From NCBI GenBank assembly GCA_022702705.1, contig CM040421.1:76192121-76256120 (forward strand): a stretch of 64,000 nt of DNA, read 5' to 3'. A program made the translations under genes and the position numbers. Position 1 is the first letter of the stretch. Each line of letters begins with the position of its first letter. This stretch comes from Papilionanthe hookeriana x Papilionanthe teres. Its lineage: Eukaryota > Streptophyta > Magnoliopsida > Asparagales > Orchidaceae. The notes below the pieces were generated by a model, which saw only the letters and a list, made by a program, of their open reading frames with translations, ran no database searches and had not been told where the DNA came from. This document shows positions 44,401 through 55,392 of this stretch, piece after piece.

Positions 44401-47400
44401 CAAATCAATTGGAATTAATTTGACTCTTTAAATGAATTAATTAAGTAACATGTACATTTTGCACATTAAAAAATTCATAAAACCCAAAATACATTTAAAA
44501 AATTCAACAAATTAATTTTGGGAGTTCTATATGATCAGAGGAGTCTACCAAAAATAAAATTGTATTTTTCATAAAAATTTAATTTTTAATCATTTTTTTA
44601 AATATTTAATAATTAAAAACTATAAAAAATCACAAAAATATAAAAATTCATCAAAATGTCACATTTGATGTCCTAATCACTTGGGAACCATCAAAATATT
44701 TTTCCTAAGTATCTAAGTTAAGATATTAATTTTAAAGGCCTAAGATAATTTTTAACATTTAAAAAATGAATTTTCTTAACCTTCCACTAAAATAATTCTA
44801 ATAAATCAAAGAAAAATAAAAAAATATAAAAATTGTTTCTTTGGATTCCTTGACTACAGAGAGATTTTCTAAAAATATAAAATTGATTTTTCCACCTTTA
44901 AATATTTTAAAAAGAATTAATACTCCAGAACTTAATATAATTCTAATAATTAAATTAAAACTCAAAAATCCTCAACTTTGGTCCAAATGGTCCTCTAGTC
45001 AATGGTCACTTCCAGTAAAAAATTCAAAGCCATAGGTCTTTCCTTGGTCAAGTTATTGATTTTTCATTAAAAACCCCATTTTTGCTTTAAAATAAATATG
45101 TAAATTAAATTAAATTCAGAAAAATCACATTTTCTCCTCTGATATTTTAATTGACCCATGAGTATGGTGACACAAAAATTTCAAATTCATTTGAGTTATA
45201 TTTAATGAATTATGAGGTGAACAAGCCTAAGGGGCAAAATGGTAATTATTGAAATTTAGCCTTAAAAAATATTTAGGCTTAATTATAGGTAATGGGTAAT
45301 AAATGATCCTAATTAATCTCCTCAGATGATTGAAACATGAGGAATTAAAGTGTAGAAACCCATTTATCACTTTTCTAACATAAAAAAATGATTATAATTT
45401 CTTAAATTATTAAAATTTGAAGTTAATTAAAAGAGAATGTATTAAGTGAAAGGGTTTAATCTTGGAAGAGATTAATTTATTAATCTTAACCCCTAATTAA
45501 TGATAGAAATCAGATACCACTTAATATTAATTTAATAACTCATTAATGAAAACTAAGATAAATTAAATAATCAAATTAAAATAATTTCTAAGATAAATTA
45601 AATAATCAAATTAAACAATTTCTAAGATAATTTAATAAAAAAATAATTTAAAAATAATATAATTAATTAAATTAAAAAAATTTTAAAACGACATAATTAA
45701 TAAAAAACAATTTACATTAAATATAATTAAATTAAAACAATTTTAAAATAATTTAATCAACTTTAAATCAAAATTAAATTAATGCAACTAAATTAAAATC
45801 AACATCAAATCAATGTAATTAAATTAAATATAACTAAAATGAAAGTTAAAATAATTTTAAAATAAGTAAGTCAACTTTTGAAATTACACAATCAATTTGA
45901 AATAACATAAGAAAACCACAATCCAACTAAAATATTATAATTAATTTGAATCATTCTTAAAAAAACCAACTCAACTTCAAACAAGATGGTTAAGTTTCTT
46001 AATAACCTAACCTGCCCCTAAAGGTTTTCACCCACATAATTCTTAAGTGAAACGCCAAGTGAATGTCATTTTTCTCATAAGATAATTAAAACATCTAAAT
46101 TCATTGAGCAAGAGTCAAGACTCAACTAAACCCCGGATGATCAGTTCATTCGAACGATGAAATTCATTTGGACTCAAAATAATCCCATAAGTATTGAAAA
46201 GATGTTCAGGACTCGTCCTAAGCACTTTCTCAATATGATGGGGTGTTTTAGAAGAATAATTGAACTTAATTATTCTTTGATGAAGAGAATCATCCTCAAC
46301 AAAACGCAAGAACCTAGACGTCATAGAAATTGACTAGCACTAGGATTAGGATTTTGGTAGACAACCAGAACCTTCCCTTAGCTTTACCTAAGTACTTGTT
46401 GCAAATATTTAAATGCTCCGACATGTGTTTTAAGTGCAGCCAGGAATGACGAGAAGATCCACCAGGTACGCTTTTACTTTATTGCAATTTACTTACTTGT
46501 ACTGCACTTTACTTTTCTTGCATGTTAAACAAGAATGTCACCCTGCATGAAAACTAAAACTTTTAGGATAGCCACAAAACTGAAACACAAAACTAAATTA
46601 AAAAGCCACAACAAGATAAAATTCACCGCCACAACATTCAGAAGATAAAACAACTCAAAATTTAATCACAAACAGAACACAAAACTACAACTACAACTAA
46701 ATTAAAACGTCTCGTTGAATGATCGGGAATACCTCGGATGATGTAACCTACGTGTTGCTAACGGGATTTCCCACGGTCTAAATGAAAGTGTGAAACTCAT
46801 TCAGTTGAGTTTAGCAAATTCATTTGAACTAAGTGAATCCGACGAAAATAACGGTGCCGGGATGACGGAACCGTGGGATCTTAATCGGTTCTGTTTAACC
46901 AACTTTAAGATTTATTTTAATTAAAACATTAAGATATTTGAACCTTAAAACACCTCTAAACCAAAACACTTCTCTCATCTCCTAATTTTCACTTTCTAAA
47001 ACTAAACCTCTGCAACAACACGGAGCTTGGAGCATAGGGGGCAGCACGGCCATCGTCGTCAGCAAAACTTGAATCTACATCAGCAAAACCTTTCTTAGTT
47101 TAAATAACAAGCCATAGGATTTCGAGGTAGTTTGTCTAGTGCAACATAAACCCTGAACCTTTTTTTTAGGTATTTGTATAATCATGTTATGCAAATTAAG
47201 CCCTAACCGGTCTTAGGACTCCGAGGTAGTCGTTCGGTACGACATAAACCCTCACATCTTCGAGGTTATTTGTGTGATTATGTCATACAAATATAAGTCC
47301 TAATTAATTAAAATTGGCAGGATTACAATATTAAATAAATTCTCAAATTGAAGCCAAACAATAGGATAGTTTGGGAAGTTGCAAAGATTCATCTTGATCC

Positions 47401-48002
47401 TCAGCTTCCCCTACTTCTCTTCCTTTGGATTCTTAGGAATAAACTGTTCCAAATTTGAGCTAATCCCTTTTGAAATTCCAAAATTCAATCCTTTGAAACC
47501 TCAAACTTTAAAATTCTTGAGAGCAAAACCATTGATCATTATCTAGAGTTTTCTTAAATGATTCCATTCATTTAAAATGTAATTAACTATAGGGGTTTGC
47601 CCTTATACGGAACTTTAAGAACCCAGGTAATATAAACTCTGCTTAATTTCTTTATATTAAGCAGGGGAACTTGTCGGCTTATAAAATTGGTTCGCAGACC
47701 AAACGGATGTCACAAATCTCCTAGTTTATTTAATCAAGCCCCATCATCAAGCACTGTGTCTATTCTTCGGGATAGATACATGGTTTGTGATGCGGTGCTC
47801 ATTTATATAAACTATTTGGGATGTGAGATCGGTTTAATTTCATATCTTAAAATTTTTCAAATTTTAAATTATTCTCAAAAAATCAAATGTTTCTTTCTAA
47901 AATTATATATATATTTAAATTAAACTTAAAATCTAAACTTCGCTGACAACTTCTGTAGGCGACCCCCCTTTAAAAACACTTAATCTAAAAATAAGCCGTA
48001 CA
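41454..48002 (+). mobile_element. LTR4: solo LTR of the TR-GAG superfamily
   Basis: 6549 bp, starts TGTTGACCTCA and ends CCGTACA, flanked by perfect 5-bp TSD aacta. It resembles LTR2/LTR3 more than LTR1/LTR5, but between about 42080 and 42240 it keeps a segment shared with LTR5 and missing from LTR2/LTR3. No internal region is attached. TATA-like 43360, donor-like GT 43504, G-box 43820. Its last about 54 bp extend past the point where LTR2/LTR3 end. Confidence 0.88.
43820..43829. promoter_or_regulatory. Palindromic G-box in LTR4
   Basis: GACACGTGTC, in the same GC-rich block as in LTR2/LTR3. Confidence 0.5.
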
Positions 48003-48007
48003 AACTA
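48003..48007 (+). repeat. Right TSD of solo LTR4
   Basis: aacta; the sequence continues aaatcaaaatc, in keeping with the A-rich sequence left of 41449. Confidence 0.85.
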
Positions 48008-48323
48008 AAATCAAAATCAAAATACAAATTGAAATTGAAGTCAAAAGAAAAGCAAAGTAAATCAAATCAAAATTTCAAATTTGAAATTTGAAAATTAAAT
48101 TTGCAACTCTTAATTTTAAAACTCACCTCCTTCATCCCCAGTGAGAGTTGTGAAATCTTCGGTGAAGAAACTTTATCCCCAGTGGATGCTTTCTCACTAA
48201 ATTTCTGTGTGCTATCCCGAGTGTGTTAGCTCGGTGAGTTGTGTTGGTTTTTGTTGATCTGTCGGTCAACGCTAATACGCGCGGTATGCTCGGTAAGCAC
48301 ACCACACTTATTGGGGGTCCATT
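48008..48323 (+). other. 3' terminal internal region of the outer TR-GAG
   Basis: Homologous to 32700-33089. Contains two TCCCCAGTG motifs (48135, 48176), a hairpin (48284-48302) and the tract ATTGGGGGTCCATT class sequence ending at the LTR. No gene; the minus-strand frame 48132-48335 is not supported. Confidence 0.7.
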
Positions 48324-50386
48324 TGTTGACCTCATTTTTTGTGAGGTCTAAACTTCCTCTTAGTGCTTAGGATCTAGCCATAAGATTTCCTCTTTGACTA
48401 TCCTAGAAAACTAGAGTTGAAACCCATTATTTAGAAATTTCCAACCACTTCTTAGCTCCTTTTGGAACCCTACATGGATGGTCACAAACCTGCAAATCAC
48501 CTTGGAAGGTTAAAACTACAATGTGGAGACCCAATAGTGAGTTCTCATAGGAATGTTTGGACTTACGGTAACCTTGGGTGACTTGAGCTTCTCTTGCACA
48601 CACACACCCCTAAACCATTCAGTTACTCTATCCCAAACCTTAAACTTTATCTCTTCTACCCTTTAAGAAACTCACATGATTGAGCCGAAGCCACTAGTCT
48701 TTAATTAAGATGGTTAAGGTCAATATGTGAAGGATCATAAAGTGGTTACCATTTGGCTAGATTTGGTCCCAAAGTGGTTAGACATGGCTAAGACCCATGG
48801 GCACATACCCCTTAAACCCTAATTCCATTCCAAATCCTAATTTTCAAGCCAAATTTCTCAAAATTTCCTATATTCACCAATGAGTCCTGAAAATGGCACC
48901 AAAATATTCCTTGTGTCACACTGAAAATTTTGACTGTAAACTTGCCATACCTCCGGGCATCTTTTTGGCACCTCGGTACCAAAATAACAGATACTTAAAA
49001 ATGTTATGGGGATCATAAAACTCCCCACATTGATCAAAAATCACCCCAAACATTGTCATTTAACTCTAAATTTCATCTTAAACCACCTCGGGTTTTCAAA
49101 TCAGCCTTTTGACCACTTTGACCAAAATTGACCAAAATTAGCCAAAATTACCAAAATACCCATGGAATACCCAAAATTTCAAAAATCCAATTTTCATCCA
49201 ATTAAATCCCAAAACTATTTGAAACAATCTCATGTCATCTAATTACTCCATTTTGACATATTCGACCAATTTTGACCAAAATCCCAATTTTGCCCTTAAA
49301 TGGCCAAATCCCCAAATTAACCCTAATTTCCACTAAATTGATTCCAAAATTCTCCAATTTTAATTCCAAACTCAAATTCAACTTCTTCAATATCAATTGA
49401 AACCATTTTGAAGTCCAATTCAATCAATTTCAAAACCCAATTTTTATTCATACCAAAAATCCCTAATTTGGCCCAATCTTCAAAATCCAACAAATTGAAC
49501 CTCATGATCAATCAATTCCCCCAAATTTCAATTTCTAATCAAAATTCAATATATTTAAACTCAATTTCAATCAATCCCATTCAATTTGATCATCCCATAA
49601 TTAATTACAAAAATCCAAAATCATTTCATGCATGTTAAAGGCCCATCCCCATGTGCATTCTAAAAGCTCATTTCAAAAGTTTTAAAAAAACCCAATTTGA
49701 GTCCACATGATGAAATTTTAATCCTTCTTCATCCCATAGCATTTAGATCATTTTATCATGGCATTATATGAGGCATCTCATGCATGAACATCACACCATA
49801 CCAAAATTAGGCATGTTGACATAAAATCCCAAAAATCATGAGTTCAAAAAAATTCCTTTTGCATGAAACCTTTCCATGACTCATGGGCATCATGACATGA
49901 CATGTGAAGCCTCTCTTAGCCATCCGAAGTCAACTTTTTGCCAAATGGGGCAAGGGGAAGTGACCACACCTCTTACTCACTCACTTGAGTTTTTTTCCCC
50001 ATCCATAAAACATTTAAACCCTCCCCAAACTTCCATGGAAGCCATCTTACCTCACATAAATATGCTTAAGGGTTTTAGAATAAAATCTAAGTACTTTGGG
50101 AAAGGATCTAGCCTATGGACCAAGGGCTAAACCCAAGCCAACCAAATCTAACCCAAACTTCAAGTCCCCTTTGGATTTTACCTTCCTCCCTCTCATTTTT
50201 TTTTATTTCTTTTCTCTGCCTCTAATTCCTTCTCCTCCCTTGCCATGAAATAGCTCCCAACTCCAAGCCCTCCGCCTTGCCTCTCCTTTCTCCAAACCGT
50301 AAGCTCCCCATCACCCAACCATCTCTTCAGCAAGCTTCATCGGCGAGCTCTTCTGCCGACAAGGCAGCAGCTGGATCGAGGCATTC

Positions 50387-50396
50387 AAAGGTGAGT
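50387..50396 (+). promoter_or_regulatory. Strong consensus splice donor in LTR5
   Basis: AAAG|GTGAGT, GT at 50391-50392, at the position equivalent to the donors in LTR2/3/4. Upstream sequence is GC-balanced and exon-like; downstream it turns AT-rich at once. Confidence 0.55.
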
Positions 50397-50446
50397 CATT
50401 CTCTCTCTTTTATTATTCTAAACACATGCCATCAAATCTTATGGTT

Positions 50447-50715
50447 TGCATACCACCCAATTCTTTTGTATTTGCATGACTAGCAAAAAAAATAATAATA
50501 ATAATTAGAATTTACATGCATACCACACAATTCTTTTGTACTTGCATGCCTAGTAAAAAAAAAAAAGAGAAGGAGATTTACAAGCACACCACCTTATGAC
50601 TTCAAAAAAAAAAATGGAGATTTACATGTATATCACCCAATTCTTTTGTATTTACATAACTAATTTAAAAAAAAAAAAAAAAAGAGTTTACATGCATGCC
50701 ACATATTTCTTATAT
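50447..50715 (+). repeat. Imperfect about 65-bp tandem repeats in LTR5
   Basis: About five units of 'gcataccacccaattcttttg' type followed by 'tttgcatgactag' and a poly-A run, at about 50449, 50519, 50586, 50629 and 50693. Not present in LTR2/3/4; the LTR1 equivalent is outside the window. Confidence 0.8.
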
Positions 50716-50936
50716 TTACATGCAAGAAACTTAATTTAAACGCATCGTCATTGTATGGATGTATTCTTCTAAGTTAAATGAGCATTTTAAAAAAAAAGCC
50801 GCACTCAATTTGGTTGAATATGGAGAAAGATATTATAGTTTGAAGATGGACGGCCCTGGTAGAGTCCGATAGAAAACTGGTCCGTGAACGCGCCGCCACA
50901 GGAACTACGCCGGCCAATGGGAGTTCGACACGTGGC

Positions 50937-50946
50937 GATGAGCGGG
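50937..50946. promoter_or_regulatory. G-box in LTR5
   Basis: GACACGTGGC, the counterpart of the fully palindromic sites in LTR2/3/4. Confidence 0.45.
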
Positions 50947-53394
50947 AAAATGAAACTATTTATTTATTTTTTACACCAAACTTTGAAAAATCATAACTTT
51001 TCATAGAAAACTACAAAAAAATAAAATAAAAATATCCTCTTGCTCAGTGAACTGAGGAGAATAATGTGAAACAAAAATCAACATGTTTTAATTTGTATAT
51101 TATTTTTAATTTGTTAAACATTGTTTTAGGTCTTTTAATTATTCATGCATGTAGGCATAACACTGTGACTTGAAATTTTAGTATGTCGTTCTCTCTATTA
51201 TTAGGAAGATTTCCTGATTTTCCAAAGTCAGAGGAGATCTCTACGAGGAGATCCTTATTTTTCAAGTTTAGGTCTATTTTCTTGATAAATTAATCATAAT
51301 AATTACCACATTGCTTAGAAAATCCACAAAAAATTTGGTAGGTTACTTATGGCTAGAAGACTCTAGAAAAATTATAACTTGGTTTAAAGCATTAAAAATA
51401 CCCTAATTGGACCAAACACCTAAAACAAAAATTAAATTAATTTGCACTAAATACACATAAAAAAAACTTGAAAATAATTCTTCACTATAATTTTAAGTTA
51501 AGAGAACCCCACATAAAAATTTCAAACCAATTGGAATTGATTTAGCCCATTAAATGAATTAATTAAGTGAAATGGCCATTTTTGACATTAAAAAATTCAT
51601 AAAAATAAAAATGCAATTAAAAAATTCACTAAATTAATTTTGAGAGTTCTCTGTGATCAGAGGAGTCCGAGAAAAATAAAATTGGATTTTCCATAAAAAT
51701 TTCATTTTTAATCATTTTTAAATATTTAAAAAATTACAAACTCACAAAAATAATAAAATTCACTAAAATGTCACATTTGATTTCTTGATCACTTGGGAAC
51801 CATCCAAATATTTTTCCTAGGTCTCTAAGTGAGGATATTAATTTGTAAAGGCTAAGGGTAATTTTTAATATTTAAAAAATGGTTTTTTCCAACCTTTCAC
51901 TAAAATAATTCTAATAATTCAAATAAAGATTAGAAAAATATGAAAATTGTTTCTCTGGGTTCCCTGACCTTAGAGAAATTTATGAAAAATATAAAACTTA
52001 ATATTCCACTTTAAATTTATTTTATAATTAATTAATACTCCATAACTTAAAATAATTCCAATAAATAAATTAAAATTCAAAAAATCATCAAAATTGGTCC
52101 AAGTGGCTTCTAATCAGTAGGAGCCTCCACTAATTTTCCTAAGAATAAAACTTTCACCTTGGTCATGTTATTGAATTTTCATTTAAAATCCCTATTTTTC
52201 ATTAAAATAGTTATATAAATTAAATTCAAAATTAGAAAAATCACATTTTCCCCTCTCATGTCTTAATTGACATATGAGTGAGGTGACATAAAAATTCCAA
52301 AGTCATTTGAATTTGATTTAGTGAGTTATGATGTGAATAAGCTTAAGAGGGCATAAGGGTAATTAAGGAACCTTAGCCCTAATTAATATTTATGCTTGAC
52401 CAAGGGTAAGGAAGAAATGTTTAATCTTAATTGCCTTCTTGGATGATTGAAACTTATGGAATAAAGGGATAGGAACTCACCGATCACCATCAACATTAAA
52501 GAGAAAATACTAACTACCAAAATCCTTAAGATTTGGAAGTTAATTAAGGAATAGTGGTAGGGTTAGGGGCATAGCATGGGAAGATTTCCATTCTTTAATT
52601 TGAACCCCTAGAAAACGAATTGATTAAATTTATTTAACTCTTATTAAGATTTAAAATTAGATAATCTAATTAATACAAAATAACTAAAGAAAGACAATGA
52701 TAATAATAAAATAATAATGAAAATAGTCTTAAACATGAAGATTTCATTTAAAATTAATTGAAATAGTTTTAAAATACTATAATTAAATTAAAATAATTTG
52801 AAACATTAAAATTAATTTAAAATAATTTTTCTAATTAAATAAAAGTAATATAAAATATTTTAAAAAAATATAATTAATTAACAATAACTTAAACATGGGA
52901 AGCAATTAAAATATTATAACTAAATTGAAATACCTTAAAATAATGCAATTGATTTGAAACTCCTTAAAACATTATTATAATTGATTTGAAAGATTTCAAG
53001 AATCAAATTAAACCATTTTAAAACAAATTATTAATCCAACTTCAATTAATCTGGTTAGGTTCTTCAATTAAGCAACTTACCCCTAAAGGATCTCATTTCA
53101 TAACTCTTAAATGAGATGTCCAACGACATGTCACCTCTCTCATAGGATATTCAAATATCCAAATTCACTGAGCAAGAGTCAAACACAATAAAACTTTAAC
53201 TAACCTTCGGATGATTAATTGGGAAATCACTATGAAACCAAATGAACCTAGAAATAATCTCAAAAGTGTTGAGGAAGATGTTCGGGGTTATGCCCTAAGC
53301 ACTCCTTTAACCTGATGGGATATTTTAGAAGGACAATTGGACATCATTGTTCTTTACCCAAGAAAATCATCCCCAACACACCTCAGGAACTCAC

Positions 53395-53540
53395 TAGGAT
53401 AGGATTAGGATTTGGTAGACAACCAAAACCTCAACCTAGCTAACATAACAATAGGATTAGGATTTGGTAGATAACCATAACCTTAACCTTGCTAACATAA
53501 CAATAGGATTAGGATTTGGTGGACAACTAGAACCTTCCCT
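53395..53540 (+). repeat. Threefold about 53-bp repeat inside LTR5
   Basis: Counterpart of 2469-2620 in LTR1. Confidence 0.65.
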
Positions 53541-54862
53541 TAGCTTTACCTAGGTGTTTGCTCTCAAGCATTTAAACGTCTTAACATGCATCTTAAGTGT
53601 AGTGGGAAATGACGGGAAGACCCTCTAGGTACACATTTAAGTTATTGCAATTTACATTCTGCAATTTATTTAATGCTTTACTTTCCTGCATTTTATAAAC
53701 TTGTGGAAATGATTGAACCCAACATGTTTAAACAACTCAAAATTTAACCACCAACCAAATAAGACATGTAACTTCAACTAAATTAAATCGTCTTGTTGGA
53801 TGATCGGGAATCCCTCAGAGGAGGTAACCTACGTGTTGCTAACGGGGCTTGTCACGGTCTAAATGAAAGTATGGAACTCATATAGTTAAGTTTAGTAAAT
53901 TCATTGGACTAAGTGAATCCGATGAAAATAGCGATGTCGGGATGATGAAACCGTGAGATCTTAACCGGTGTTGCTATGATTGACTTTAGTGTTCCCCTAA
54001 TAAAATATTAGGACATCTCAATTTTAAATACTTCCAAAACATGACATTTCTCTTCTCTTTTCAATTGCTACTTCTTTAAAGTAAATTGGTATGATGAGGA
54101 GCTCGGAGCAAACATCAGAGGCAGCACGACCATCTTCATCAGCAAAACAAATCTACTGTAACTAAACTTTCCTTAGAATTAAAATAACAATCCATAGGAA
54201 TTCGAGGTTGTTTGTCTAGCGCAACATAAATCTTTACCTTATCTTTAGGCCTTCGCACAATCATATGGTGCAATCTAAGCCCTAACTCGCTTTAGGTTCC
54301 GAGATAGTCGTTCATCACGACATAAATCCTTATAATTTCCAGGCCATTTATATGTTTGTCATATGAATATAATTCCTAAACAAATAAAATTTGTAAGATT
54401 ATAACATCAAATACATCATTTCAAAATTGAAACCCAACATTATGATAGTTTGGGAAGTCACCGAAGTTCACTTCGGATCTGTGACATCCCCTACTTTTCT
54501 TCCTTTGGATTCCCAAAATAAGTGTTCCAAAATATGAGTCATTCCCTATTGAAATCCCAATATCCAATTGTTTCAAAACTTTAAACTTTGAAATTCTTGA
54601 AAGCAAAACCACTGATCTTTATCGAAAGTTTCTTAAGTGACTTCGATCATTTAGAATGTAATTAACTATAGGGGCTTGCCTCTATATAGTGCTCGTTTAT
54701 TTAAACTATTGCGTACATGAGATCAGTTTGATTTCATAATTTCAAATTAAAAATGATATTTTTTTAAATTACATATATATTAAATTAAATTAAACATTTT
54801 GTAAAAACGGGCGACGGGATACCCATTCCGACAGTCGACAATTTCTAATTTGGCGACTGACA

Positions 54863-55392
54863 GTTGTCGGCTCGTTCACGACACCATATCAAAATGGGTG
54901 TCCTTCTCGACTAAAATTTACATTCCTAATGCGCTTGCGCGGTCTATTTGATCATCCAGTGTCGTCTGGACAACTTCGTCGATAACCAGGCTAAATTCAA
55001 GTATTAATTTGTGTGTGCGTGGTGAATAATATTTGTTAGCTCAATCAGAGTCTTTTGACTGGCAAAATGCTACCAGACCTTTGCCAAATCGACGACTAAG
55101 GTCAATAGAACTCTCTCAGCAACGAGTCATTCAACTGGTGCTGAATGATTGTAAGTTCATATCAAAAATGCGTCAAATTTGGTTTTTTTTTTTATTTCAA
55201 TTTTGTGATTGATCCTTAATAATTTGATTTTTATTTTGATTATGAGGAGTATATGAATATGTATGCGGTGTGCATTGTGGTGTATGTGTGGGTTCCGATA
55301 GTAGTCCTCTAAGAGAGTCAGTAGAAAAGTCCTACGGCTAGATCCTAAGTTTTAAGAAAAGTATATTGACCTCACAAAATATGAGGTCAACA
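54863..55392 (-). repeat. LTR-like fragment, minus orientation
   Basis: Ends in GAGGTCAACA at 55392, the reverse complement of a TR-GAG LTR start; 'ggctagatcctaag' (about 55337) and a ggaacccac-like segment on the minus strand continue the match. Further left the match fades. It was probably the target into which the outer element inserted (TSD would be gttgt, 54863-54867, but its partner is outside the window). No gene seen. Confidence 0.55.

Larger units (their letters stand above)
1..54862 (+). mobile_element. Outer TR-GAG LTR retrotransposon (5' end outside window), containing all nested insertions
   Basis: The sequence from base 1 matches the sequence from 50945 almost continuously, so 1-4124 and 48324-54862 are the two LTRs of one element. 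Its internal region is recovered by removing three insertions with recognisable TSDs: 5923-7736, 9959-39916 and 41454-48002. The rejoined internal region is about 5.9 kb and holds a primer site, a gag relic, two A/G-rich modules, a conserved 3' module, tandem repeats and a polypurine tract. No protease, RT, RNase H or integrase reading frame is seen in any piece, so this is a non-autonomous gag-only (TR-GAG) element of Ty3/gypsy, Tat/Ogre-like type. The 3' LTR is followed by gttgt; the matching left TSD would lie about 2.6 kb before the window. Confidence 0.85.
48324..54862 (+). repeat. LTR5 (3' LTR of the outer TR-GAG)
   Basis: 6539 bp from TGTTGACCTCA to GGCGACTGACA. 50945-54862 pairs with LTR1. 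The 5' third is diverged from LTR2/3/4 but keeps the same order of landmarks. A C/T-rich leader (50180-50330) precedes a consensus splice donor. About 185 bp present in LTR1 (about 3755-3945) is deleted at about 54688. The small frame from 50277 ends at the donor and has no recognised product. Confidence 0.88.

Noticed and set aside
47949..47963. Primer-binding site after LTR4, which would make it the 5' LTR of an internally deleted element
   Set aside because: The perfect TSD aacta and the LTR-like end at 48002 place this PBS-like sequence inside the solo LTR.
1..54862. Tandem LTR-internal array made by unequal recombination or template switching
   Set aside because: The TSDs atcac, aacta and caagc and the register of the interrupted internal sequence show nested insertions instead.
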